Below are positions 10,603 through 18,803 of a stretch of 52,667 bases of DNA, piece by piece. The stretch is taken from positions 1 through 52,667 of the IMG/VR virus record IMGVR_UViG_3300008740_000012, one strand, 5' to 3'. The notes beneath the pieces were generated by a model that was not told where the DNA came from, did no database searches, and saw only the letters and a program-made list of their open reading frames with translations. A program made the translations under genes and the position numbers. The stretch's first letter is position 1, and every line of letters starts with the position of its first letter. The stretch comes from a virus.

Positions 10603-11132
10603 GACAAAATAAGTTTATTGTCACAAAGAATCATTTTTTAATGCTCGCAGGTTCTAATGAAATTGGCGATGAGTTGTGGGCAGGGCATGTTGAATTTAAT
10701 AAGGATGATTTTGAAAACAAACAAATAAATTCAATAGGGTTTATTGTGAGTGGAACTGTAAACTCTTTTATGAATAGTTCTGATGACCTTGCAAACGTAT
10801 CTTGGGAACCATATGCATCGGCATCTGCGCCTTTGATGCTTCCAAGAAAAAGCTTTACAAATTTTGGAATTGTTTCTACTTCTGAAAAATCTATGTTTGG
10901 TTCAATACAAGCCAGAGAAAATATATTTTCTGGACAAAATGTATCTGTTATGTATGGAATATTGAAAGAACAAGAAAAGACAAAAATCAAATCAGAAGAA
11001 CAGGAAACAGTAAATGTTTCTGATAAATGTAAAATATATAGAAAAAGAGATCTAAATAATTTTATGCTTGTTCCAGAAGAACCACTCAACATTCATACAA
11101 TTTTAGATTCTGAAATTGAAATTGAAGGATAA
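10599..11132 (+). CDS. Fibre-associated protein of unknown function
   Basis: A 177-residue protein starting at the ATG of an ATGA overlap. It has no signal or membrane segment. Its central part (F-I-V-S-G-T-V-N, a Trp-containing segment, A-P-L, then G-I-V-S-T) can be aligned loosely by eye with the 159-residue protein at 50245, which has F-Y-A-E-G-S-L-N, a Trp segment, S-P-L and G-A-V-S-T. Both follow the small D-K-K-N-x-G protein in their clusters, so this is probably part of a duplicated fibre/adhesin module. Function unknown. Confidence 0.6.
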   Translation: MRQNKFIVTKNHFLMLAGSNEIGDELWAGHVEFNKDDFENKQINSIGFIVSGTVNSFMNSSDDLANVSWEPYASASAPLMLPRKSFTNFGIVSTSEKSMFGSIQARENIFSGQNVSVMYGILKEQEKTKIKSEEQETVNVSDKCKIYRKRDLNNFMLVPEEPLNIHTILDSEIEIEG

Positions 11133-11137
11133 AGGGT

Positions 11138-14100
11138 ATGGCACATCGCACATTAATAGGAAATAGACCAGAAACAGGAGAAGCCGGCCTTTGGGTATCA
11201 AAGCCTGGGGCAAATGTTTTGGACCCTGATATTGTGTTGGCGAATCTTACGTTTGATTCGTCCAGTCCCTTGGACTCCTTGCGTATTATTCAGACAGGAA
11301 CATTTCAAATTCAATGTAAAAAAACCTACATGGGGAAAAAAGGAAATCTTGAGATTTGCACAGACGAACAGATGAGAGCAAATGCAGATTATACCAAACG
11401 ATATCCATTTGAATTAGATACACAGAGTGATACTGATTTTTATGCAGAATCTCCTGTGAGCAGTAGTGTTGGTATTTATGGATATGAAGAAGGACAAACG
11501 CCGTTTGTGGGGGAAGGGTTCAATCAACAATATGTACAAAATGTATATTGTGATTATGGAACAACCACAATTGAATTTAATCCACCACTCCCCAAGCATA
11601 TCAAGATTCCTTATATTTCTGTTTTTTTCGCAGTCGCAAATTCTTCTGGACATTTTCATCCCTGGTATGCAAATGTGACTTGTACAACAGGGAAAGAAGA
11701 TTATGAGTGGCAGTATGCAAACAGTCAACATTGTGTGCATATGGATTCTGCATGGTTTCGTGGAAAATGGACGTTTAGGGAACGTGCAGTTGCTCCCTTT
11801 GGAACTGATTTGAATAATGATTATCAATTTGATGTAACAGCGCCCAGTCCAGATAAGGCTCTTTTTGATCATTTCTTCTCCGGCGGACGCGGCGATGTGA
11901 GTAGAGATTTTATTTCTGGCAAAGAAGCAGTGCATCCTAAATTATATAAACAAAAATATAGAAAGAGGCCGGGTACACATCAATCTTATATTGAAGAATC
12001 ACAGCCATATGCCCAACCTTCGGAGCCGGCCACCGCGTGGGGAGAAACTCCTACTATAATTACAACTAGTGTTCCACATAATAAGTATGAAACTGGAATC
12101 GGTACTAATCGTATTCCGCATCCATTCGCCGCGTCTGATTCCTTCAGCTACATCGTACAAGAATCGCCGGGAAATAGATACCTATCTGGAGGTGGACTCA
12201 CCACACCCTCGCCCAGCGGGGGTTTACCCCTTCCGGGCAGCGTCGTGGAAGAGATCATGGGAACCCAATCTGAAGAACAGCAAATAGAAGAAAGAAATGC
12301 AAAACTTGGTTTGAATATTCCTTATTATGCAAATAGAGATATACCAAATAAAAATTCATTTTCAAATAATAATCTTCTTGTTGTAAATACCTTTTCCTTT
12401 AATCAGTCCATCACAGATTTAAATTCGCCTTCTTCTATTTGGGGGGGCACATTCAAATCATTTGCTGGGCTACAGGGGTTAAGTTATTTTGCAAACAGCA
12501 CACATCTTAAAATTGATGGGTTCATGACCCCTACACATTCTCCGACTCCATTTGAAACAGAAATTGTCAAAACAAGAGAAGCCAACCCAAAAGCAGGGCA
12601 ATTTGATTGGTTTAGTGATAGACAAGGAGATATTGGTGAAGGCGCTGCCGAATTTGGTAAAGGAAATAAAATTTTACGAAATTATTTACATGATAGATTT
12701 TTAGAAATACAAGCTCCTTCAAATGACAACCAAAGAGATGGCAGATATGATGTGCATAATTTTTCAGATAGTCTTCCTTTAGACGACCCACAATTTTCAG
12801 TATATGATTTGGGCCCAAGAACTGGAACATTAACTAGTGCTCAGGTATCAGAACGAATTCGTGCAAAATGGGCCAACACCGTTTATAATTTAGAATTTGA
12901 CCGCTTTGGCAACATTAGAAAAAATGTAGGATTGTCTGTTGGGTTTCATGATTTTTCTAATGGGGCAATCAATATACCCAAATATCCCAAACATGAAACG
13001 GGAGATCTTTCGGCAGGCGACCCAATTTCTACAATTCCATTGGCTCACATTCCTGACCCCTGGGAAAATATGGTAGGCAAGGCATGGGAAGCCGGGTATG
13101 GTCTTGATTATAAGGAAAAGCTTCCAAGGTCGTTTCGCACAAATTATTGGGACGGAAGCAGCACAGAGTTTGAGTGGTGGCCAATCGGTCATGCAAACGG
13201 AAGTTTTACAATTGCATATCAGACTGCAAATAATGTTGATGGCACTAATTTTGGCATACATAATGATTTGGCATTGGATGAAGTTCCAACATTTAGTACC
13301 TCACAAAGAGATAAAGATACAAAGGAACGTCCAGGGGCATTATATCAAAATAAAGATTACAGAGACATTCTTAAAGAACAACTTAAAAAAGATGCAATTG
13401 ATATGGGATTTGAAGCAGAGTCGGTGCAGTTCAAAGATGACCATAAATTATATGTGGCAGCAACCTATGGTGACTATAGCCCAATTACATATTTTGGTGT
13501 GGATAATGTGTCACACACGAAATTTCCAAGAGATTATGCCAACGCAGACCCAACTGCGGCTACAGGTGGAGGAGATCTTTGGGATTCAGAAGAACAACCA
13601 TCTCCGTTCTGGCCAATAATAAATAAAGGAACTCGGTTCTCAAATCAACTTCCGACAACAGAAGCCAAGGGATATCCTCCAAATTCACAGTATGAACCCG
13701 GAGATGCCTTCCTGAAAACCAGAACATTCCAGGGTCAACCCACAAGTTTAGATTCATTTTGGAATTCTTTTTCAAATAACATGTCTCAATGGGTTTCTTC
13801 AAATACACCATATGGAGAATTTTATTATACAGATGGTGGATATGCAATGGATGTTTCTTCATATTATAATTATGCAGGGCAACACGCACCATATTCGGCA
13901 GAAAAGGTTAGCCTAAGAGAAGTTGATACAATTGACCTTGGCGGTGGAAATAAAGCAAACCAACATTTTAAAGTCATTAAATTCATTCCATCTGATTGGA
14001 ATAGTCAAAGACAATCTCTTGCAAAGCACAATTGGAATGGCGGAAATCCAAAGGCAGGAATTGGAACAGAAGGAAGACGATTTGGGTTTGGTGGTGCCGG

Positions 14101-14194
14101 TTCCGCAGAAGCTCTTGGTGGCGAAGGCCCAAATGTTTTTGATACTTACATTGGTAAATATATAATATATGACCTTGAAGGAGGAAATAGTTAA
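11138..14194 (+). CDS. Third large fibre-type structural protein
   Basis: A 1,018-residue protein preceded by an AAAGGG ribosome-binding sequence. Its N-terminus (R-T-L-I-G, G-L-W-V-S-K-P-G-A-N-V, L-T-F-D-S-S-S-P) matches that of the 1,247-residue fibre, so the two probably dock at equivalent virion positions. The rest is rich in Tyr, Trp, Asn, Gly and Pro, with a Gly-rich end (about 995-1010), and has no enzymatic motif. A GC-rich patch lies at 12000-12262. Likely a distal or side fibre; the exact role is unknown. Confidence 0.65.
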   Translation: MAHRTLIGNRPETGEAGLWVSKPGANVLDPDIVLANLTFDSSSPLDSLRIIQTGTFQIQCKKTYMGKKGNLEICTDEQMRANADYTKRYPFELDTQSDTDFYAESPVSSSVGIYGYEEGQTPFVGEGFNQQYVQNVYCDYGTTTIEFNPPLPKHIKIPYISVFFAVANSSGHFHPWYANVTCTTGKEDYEWQYANSQHCVHMDSAWFRGKWTFRERAVAPFGTDLNNDYQFDVTAPSPDKALFDHFFSGGRGDVSRDFISGKEAVHPKLYKQKYRKRPGTHQSYIEESQPYAQPSEPATAWGETPTIITTSVPHNKYETGIGTNRIPHPFAASDSFSYIVQESPGNRYLSGGGLTTPSPSGGLPLPGSVVEEIMGTQSEEQQIEERNAKLGLNIPYYANRDIPNKNSFSNNNLLVVNTFSFNQSITDLNSPSSIWGGTFKSFAGLQGLSYFANSTHLKIDGFMTPTHSPTPFETEIVKTREANPKAGQFDWFSDRQGDIGEGAAEFGKGNKILRNYLHDRFLEIQAPSNDNQRDGRYDVHNFSDSLPLDDPQFSVYDLGPRTGTLTSAQVSERIRAKWANTVYNLEFDRFGNIRKNVGLSVGFHDFSNGAINIPKYPKHETGDLSAGDPISTIPLAHIPDPWENMVGKAWEAGYGLDYKEKLPRSFRTNYWDGSSTEFEWWPIGHANGSFTIAYQTANNVDGTNFGIHNDLALDEVPTFSTSQRDKDTKERPGALYQNKDYRDILKEQLKKDAIDMGFEAESVQFKDDHKLYVAATYGDYSPITYFGVDNVSHTKFPRDYANADPTAATGGGDLWDSEEQPSPFWPIINKGTRFSNQLPTTEAKGYPPNSQYEPGDAFLKTRTFQGQPTSLDSFWNSFSNNMSQWVSSNTPYGEFYYTDGGYAMDVSSYYNYAGQHAPYSAEKVSLREVDTIDLGGGNKANQHFKVIKFIPSDWNSQRQSLAKHNWNGGNPKAGIGTEGRRFGFGGAGSAEALGGEGPNVFDTYIGKYIIYDLEGGNS
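12000..12262 (+). other. GC-rich patch in the third large fibre gene
   Basis: G/C-rich codons encode a Pro/Ser/Gly-rich stretch inside an AT-rich gene, with the frame intact. It is the longest such patch outside the first gene. No domain was recognised. Confidence 0.4.
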
Positions 14195-14195
14195 T

Positions 14196-14666
14196 ATGTC
14201 TGTTGATGGAACTAAAACAGTTTATGTATACGAAGAGAATTCAGGAAGGATACAATATACAATAGAGGATGTACATCCTGCACAAATTCAAAACTTTAAT
14301 AAAAAAGGAATTGAATTTTATCTTGGCGAAAAGGGTCACAGAATTGCAGGAACTTTTGTAAAGAAAGATGATGCAGGCAATCCTATTGGTGTATCTCCCA
14401 TTCAACATATGACGTTTATCAATATTAATAAACACACCATTGTTGCAGATGGAGTTGATGAGGCAGTTATTACTGGATTAATTAAAGGTATGCATGTAAA
14501 TATAAACAACGAACACTCTTATATTGTTAAAGATGAAGACGACAAAACGCTAGAACTATCGTGTGATAAATATTCTTATCTTCCACAACACAATCATATG
14601 ACAGTTTATTTCAAGGCATATGGATATCATGATTCACAAATAAAAATTAATGTAATCGAAGGATAG
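14196..14666 (+). CDS. Virion-region hypothetical protein
   Basis: The start chosen is the ATG at 14196, one base after the preceding stop and 11 bases downstream of an AAGGAGG Shine-Dalgarno sequence; an upstream in-frame ATG at 14169 has no such site and lies inside the fibre gene. The 156-residue product appears beta-rich, with no cysteine-pair, membrane or catalytic motif. Position between fibre and neck genes suggests a minor structural or fibre-associated protein. Not recognised. Confidence 0.6.
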   Translation: MSVDGTKTVYVYEENSGRIQYTIEDVHPAQIQNFNKKGIEFYLGEKGHRIAGTFVKKDDAGNPIGVSPIQHMTFININKHTIVADGVDEAVITGLIKGMHVNINNEHSYIVKDEDDKTLELSCDKYSYLPQHNHMTVYFKAYGYHDSQIKINVIEG

Positions 14667-14671
14667 AGAAA

Positions 14672-15115
14672 ATGAAATTCAAACGAGATAATACCAAGGT
14701 TGCTTTGACACAAGAAATGAAAGATGCTGCAATTCAAGAGCAACAAGAAAAACAAGAAAATGCAAAAAGAATTGCACGGAGAAAGAGAAAGGATGTTGAA
14801 AAAAGGAGAATAGCCGAAAGAAAATATGAACAAGCAGTTCAACCAGCAATTGCTCGAAAACGATCATATCCTCCAATTGAAGATCAGCTTGACAAGCTTT
14901 GGCATGACATGGATTCTGGATACATTAAAGTCAATAAACGAAATGCAAATACATGGTATCATGGAATAAAAAAAATAAAAGAACATACTCCGTTGGCCAA
15001 TTCATGGAAAAGTGATTTAGAAGATGCCTATAAAGAAATAGTTCGTCTTAATAAAGAATTGGCTGCTGCCAAAGTAGATGCTGCCAAGACAGATAATGAT
15101 ATTGAAAATGTATAA
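14672..15115 (+). CDS. Charged phage protein with YPPIEDQLDKLW motif
   Basis: A 147-residue protein. The N-terminal half (about 1-65) is strongly charged (Lys/Arg/Glu/Gln) and probably helical. It is followed by R-S-Y-P-P-I-E-D-Q-L-D-K-L-W-H-D-M, a motif common in tail-region phage proteins next to fibre genes (DUF4376/XkdW-like neighbourhood). The C-terminus looks like a short coiled coil. A late promoter overlaps its stop codon. Probably fibre- or tail-associated. Confidence 0.6.
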   Translation: MKFKRDNTKVALTQEMKDAAIQEQQEKQENAKRIARRKRKDVEKRRIAERKYEQAVQPAIARKRSYPPIEDQLDKLWHDMDSGYIKVNKRNANTWYHGIKKIKEHTPLANSWKSDLEDAYKEIVRLNKELAAAKVDAAKTDNDIENV

Positions 15116-15118
15116 ATA
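15111..15118 (+). promoter_or_regulatory. T4-type late promoter TATAAATA before the 15154 gene
   Basis: An exact TATAAATA, the -10-like element used by gp55-containing RNA polymerase in T4, lies 36 bases upstream of the next start codon. A gp55 homologue is encoded at 31009. Confidence 0.75.
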
Positions 15119-15153
15119 CTAAAGAGGTGTTACAATAATAAGGAATTCCTGCA

Positions 15154-15498
15154 ATGGCAAGCAGATCTAAAAATATATCTATTGATATTGGGGCAGATTA
15201 TTCTACAAATGTCTATGCATATGCAAATGGGTCTGTTATTACACCCTTAGATTTAACAGGTTATTCTGCCAATGGTCATGTCAAAAAGAGTTATTATCAT
15301 TCCAATACGGCAGCAACATTTAATGTGTGGATACAGGATGCAACTGCGGGAGTTGTTAATTTGGTATTAAATCGTGCCAATACATCTACTCTTTCTCCTG
15401 GCAATTATGTTTATGACGTTATGGTTATGGATTTGGGAGGGACCAAAACTAGAATTGTAGAAGGTATCATAACTGCAACCCCTGGAGTATCAAAGTAA
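15154..15498 (+). CDS. Small beta-rich virion protein (BppU/Ig-like)
   Basis: A 114-residue protein of the type I-D-x-G-A-D-Y-S, D-L-T-G-Y-S-A-N-G, V-N-L-V-L, L-S-P-G-N-Y-V-Y-D-V, ending V-E-G-x-I-x-x-T-P-G-V. This layout is common in phage tail/baseplate accessory proteins with an immunoglobulin-like fold. It overlaps the gp13 start by one base (TAATG), so it is coupled to the neck genes. Exact role unknown. Confidence 0.6.
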   Translation: MASRSKNISIDIGADYSTNVYAYANGSVITPLDLTGYSANGHVKKSYYHSNTAATFNVWIQDATAGVVNLVLNRANTSTLSPGNYVYDVMVMDLGGTKTRIVEGIITATPGVSK

Positions 15499-16250
15499 TG
15501 GCAGAGCCAACAACAAGAGCAACATTTATTGATTATGTCAAGAGGCGTCTGGGCCATCCAGTTATTGAAGTGAACGTGGACGAACATCAAATGGAAGATC
15601 GAATTGATGATGCCCTGCGGTTTTGGCAGGAGTACCATTTCGATGGAACCGAAAAATTGCTTGAGACACATGTGGTTGATGCTGACGATATTACCAACAA
15701 ATATCTGGAACTCTCTTCTGCTCAGGACAATGCAATCATTGGTATCAGCAGAATGCTCGGAACATCAGGGCAGACAACCAACATGTTTTCTGTTCGTTAT
15801 CAAATGGCATTCAATGACATTGCGACATATAGCACCCGTGGTGTACGAGAGATGCAAAATTATTGGATGAGACTATCTCATCTGAATATGATTCAAGATT
15901 TGATTAGTGGCATGAGCAATCTAAGATTTAACCGAGTGACAAACAAAGTCTACATTGATTGGGATTGGAGCAAAGATGTTTCGGCAGGAGATTATATTGT
16001 ACTGGAAACATATCAGGCAGTTGGAGACACAACAGAATTGTGGTCAAATATGTTTCTAAAAAGTTATGCAACTGCATTGGTCAAAGAACAATGGGGAATG
16101 AATCTCAGTAAATTTGAAGGAGTTCAATTGCCGGGTGGTGTCACACTAAATGGTCGTGCCATTCTTGAAGATGCCAAAGCAGAAATTGCACAATTGAAGG
16201 AACAGATGTCAACATCATTTGAGCTTCCTGTAGACTTTATGGTGGGGTAA
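15498..16250 (+). CDS. 13: Neck protein gp13
   Basis: A 250-residue protein with the N-terminal pattern F-x-x-Y-V-K-R-R-L-G-x-P-V-I-E-V-N-V-D, then Q-M-E-D-R-I-D-D-A-L-R-F-W-x-E-Y-H-F-D-G, which I recognise from gp13 of marine T4-like phages. In T4, gp13 and gp14 form the neck that closes the filled head and joins it to the tail. The gene order gp13-gp14-gp15-gp16-gp17 supports the call. Confidence 0.88.
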   Translation: MAEPTTRATFIDYVKRRLGHPVIEVNVDEHQMEDRIDDALRFWQEYHFDGTEKLLETHVVDADDITNKYLELSSAQDNAIIGISRMLGTSGQTTNMFSVRYQMAFNDIATYSTRGVREMQNYWMRLSHLNMIQDLISGMSNLRFNRVTNKVYIDWDWSKDVSAGDYIVLETYQAVGDTTELWSNMFLKSYATALVKEQWGMNLSKFEGVQLPGGVTLNGRAILEDAKAEIAQLKEQMSTSFELPVDFMVG

Positions 16251-16256
16251 TAAGCC

Positions 16257-16907
16257 ATGCCCACAAATCCACACATCAATAACTTTACAAACACACCAGA
16301 GCAAACTCTTGTTGAGGATTTGTTAATCGAGAGTATCAAATTTTATGGAATGGATGTCCATTGGATTCCAAGAATTACATCCAGTAGCCCAGATCAAATT
16401 TTTGGCGAAGATACTCTTGCCAGTTTCAGTTATAACCGCATGATTGAAATGTATATTAAGAATGTGGAGGGATTTGAAGGACAAGGCGATTTTCTTTCCA
16501 AGTTTGGGCTGGACATACGAGATCAAATTACATTCACGGTTGCCATCCGAAGATTTGAACAACTTGAATCTGGATATTCCCGCCCACGCGAAGGAGATTT
16601 GATTTACTTCCCACTCAACAAGAAGTTATTTGAAATTCAATTTGTTGAGCATGAGAGCATGTTCTATCCAACAGGAACCCTGCCTGTATATGATCTTCGT
16701 TGTGAACTATTTGCATATAATCAACAGTCCATCAACACAGGCATTGATGAGATTGATCAAATAGCACTGACCACTGGTCCGCGAGGTCAGGCATTTACTT
16801 CAAATGCACTTGCTGTCACAACCGACAAGGAAGACAATCTTTCCATTGAAGACAGAGCCGATGCAATTCTCGATTTCAGTGATTCTAATCCATTTGGGAG
16901 TTTCTAA
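16257..16907 (+). CDS. 14: Neck protein gp14
   Basis: A 216-residue protein with E-D-L-L-I-E-S-I-K-F-Y-G near the N-terminus and P-R-E-G-D-L-I-Y-F-P in the middle, both familiar in marine T4-like gp14. It directly follows gp13 and precedes gp15. Role in head completion and neck assembly follows from T4. No unusual feature. Confidence 0.87.
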   Translation: MPTNPHINNFTNTPEQTLVEDLLIESIKFYGMDVHWIPRITSSSPDQIFGEDTLASFSYNRMIEMYIKNVEGFEGQGDFLSKFGLDIRDQITFTVAIRRFEQLESGYSRPREGDLIYFPLNKKLFEIQFVEHESMFYPTGTLPVYDLRCELFAYNQQSINTGIDEIDQIALTTGPRGQAFTSNALAVTTDKEDNLSIEDRADAILDFSDSNPFGSF

Positions 16908-16910
16908 ATT

Positions 16911-18371
16911 ATGTTATCCGAAGCATTTTCACATGGGCTGATACGAGATTTTGTGGTTGCCTTTGGTACATTGTTTAACAATATCAAAATAAATAGACGA
17001 GCAGCCAGTGGTGAAACCGAAGACACAATTGCAATTCCTTTGTCTTATGCTCCACAACAAAGATATCTTGAACGAATTACACAAGATCTAAATCTGGATC
17101 GACCTGTTGCCATGTCTCTGCCAAGAATGTCATTTGAAATAATTTCAATGAATTATTCTTCTGAAAGAAAATTGAATACAATGCAGAGATACTATGGAAA
17201 AAGAACAGATGCCTCAAATACAGAAATATCTTCGTCATATGCTCCTGTTCCATATGATTTTAATTTTCAGTTGAGTGTATTCATTACCAACATTGAAGAT
17301 GGAACACATATTGTTGAACAAATCCTTCCATATTTTACTCCTGAATTTACACTCAGCCTAAAAAGTGTTACTGAATTGGGTGTTGCGTTAGACCTTCCGG
17401 TTGTTCTTAACTCGGTAAACATGGAAGATAGTTATGAGGGGGGTTTTGATGAAAGAAGAATTATAATTTGGACTTTGGATTTTACATTGAAAGGTCATTT
17501 GTTTGGTCCGGTGGCCAATTATGGTTTGATCAATAAAGCCATAGTTAATTTTCACACATCATCAAATACTGCAATTGCAAATAATTATGAACAAATGGTT
17601 AGTCAGCCAGCAATGTTTGCAAATGGAAGTTCAACAAATTCGGCAGCATTGAGTGTTCAATTCAATTTGATTGCTTCCAACAGTGATTATGGAATTTCAC
17701 AAGAAATATATGGGATAGACGAAGACCCGAATACATTTAAACTGTGGGATTTTGAACAAGGATCTCATCAACAAACTGTATCTTTTGGGCCCTGGGCAGG
17801 AAATACATCGTATGATGGTTGGGAATCATTTGAGGCTGGATTGACTGCAAATGGAGATGTTGTTCTTTCCAGACCCCATTCTTTTTTGAGACATACAATA
17901 TCAAAAACTGCACCTCTTTTGGGCACATCAGCTTATAGCGAAGATGCTCAGTTACGAATATATGCAAATTCAACACCAAAGGATACATTTTCACAATTCT
18001 ATGGAAAGAATTATCAAAATGTGTCCATGAGATTCAGAATCAAGGACACCAATAGTACCGGAGATAGTGTGTTTACTTGGAAAGGGCAGTTAAGATGGTT
18101 GACCACAGATAGTCTTGAAAAAGAATGGTCAAGCGGAACCACAAATAGATATATCGAATCCGGCACTCCCTCTGATTATACCACCAGTGATTTTGATGTA
18201 CTTTCACAAAACTTTCAAACCATTAACTTTGACCTTTCTGGAAGGGATGATTGGAATGATAGAATTATTACAGGTCTTTGGATTGACCTTTTTAATGCCG
18301 GAGATAATAATAGCGAAATGGTCATTGAAACAGACATAGATTATATTAAAATTTCTGCAAATACAGGATAA
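16911..18371 (+). CDS. 15: Tail completion/sheath terminator gp15 with extra C-terminal lectin-like domain
   Basis: Residues 1 to about 215 are gp15-like: an N-terminal R-D-F-V-V-A-F-G-T-L-F-N-N-I segment, then P-x-M-S-F-E-I, P-Y-D-F-N-F-Q-L and F-x-L-K-G. In T4, gp15 caps the tail and connects it to the neck. Here about 270 extra residues (about 220-486) follow, so the product is 486 residues against 272 for T4 gp15. The extension is rich in Trp, Asp and Ser, begins with an L-W-D-F-E-Q-G segment and ends in I-T-G-L-W-I-D-L and I-D-Y-I-K-I. These are hallmarks of beta-sandwich carbohydrate-binding-type domains. It may decorate the neck. The fusion is seen directly; the fold is inferred. Confidence 0.82.
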   Translation: MLSEAFSHGLIRDFVVAFGTLFNNIKINRRAASGETEDTIAIPLSYAPQQRYLERITQDLNLDRPVAMSLPRMSFEIISMNYSSERKLNTMQRYYGKRTDASNTEISSSYAPVPYDFNFQLSVFITNIEDGTHIVEQILPYFTPEFTLSLKSVTELGVALDLPVVLNSVNMEDSYEGGFDERRIIIWTLDFTLKGHLFGPVANYGLINKAIVNFHTSSNTAIANNYEQMVSQPAMFANGSSTNSAALSVQFNLIASNSDYGISQEIYGIDEDPNTFKLWDFEQGSHQQTVSFGPWAGNTSYDGWESFEAGLTANGDVVLSRPHSFLRHTISKTAPLLGTSAYSEDAQLRIYANSTPKDTFSQFYGKNYQNVSMRFRIKDTNSTGDSVFTWKGQLRWLTTDSLEKEWSSGTTNRYIESGTPSDYTTSDFDVLSQNFQTINFDLSGRDDWNDRIITGLWIDLFNAGDNNSEMVIETDIDYIKISANTG

Positions 18372-18377
18372 TAAATT

Positions 18378-18803
18378 ATGAATAACAAAGAAAAAATTGA
18401 ACAACTAGAACTTTTGCCCCCAGAAGATGATTCGTTGGTGGAAACAACAGAACGACATACACACCAAGACCAAGACTATGAATATGTTCGCAACAATCTA
18501 CAAAACATCATTGACACCGGCAGCACGGTACTTCAGGGAATTGTAGAACTGGCAGAAGAGTCTGACCATCCGAGAGCATATGAGGTTGTCGGTCAAATCA
18601 TGCGTCAGCTTGCAGAGACGAACAAGGATCTTATTGAACTTCAGAAAGACATGAAGAAGATCAAAAATGAAGAGTCTGCCAAGAAAGTGACACAGAATGC
18701 AATTTTTATGGGTTCGACTGCCGAACTTCAGAAATTCCTTCGGGGACAAGGGCATCTCAGTCAAAAGATAAAGGATGCAAAGACAAAGAAAGTCGATGGC
18801 TGA
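18378..18803 (+). CDS. 16: Small terminase subunit gp16
   Basis: A 141-residue, highly charged helical protein immediately before the large terminase and overlapping it by 8 bases. The central segment (R-A-Y-E-V-V-G-Q-I-M-R-Q-L-A-E-T-N-K-D-L) followed by a basic C-terminus fits T4-like gp16, which recognises DNA and regulates gp17. Length and position match the family. Confidence 0.85.
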   Translation: MNNKEKIEQLELLPPEDDSLVETTERHTHQDQDYEYVRNNLQNIIDTGSTVLQGIVELAEESDHPRAYEVVGQIMRQLAETNKDLIELQKDMKKIKNEESAKKVTQNAIFMGSTAELQKFLRGQGHLSQKIKDAKTKKVDG

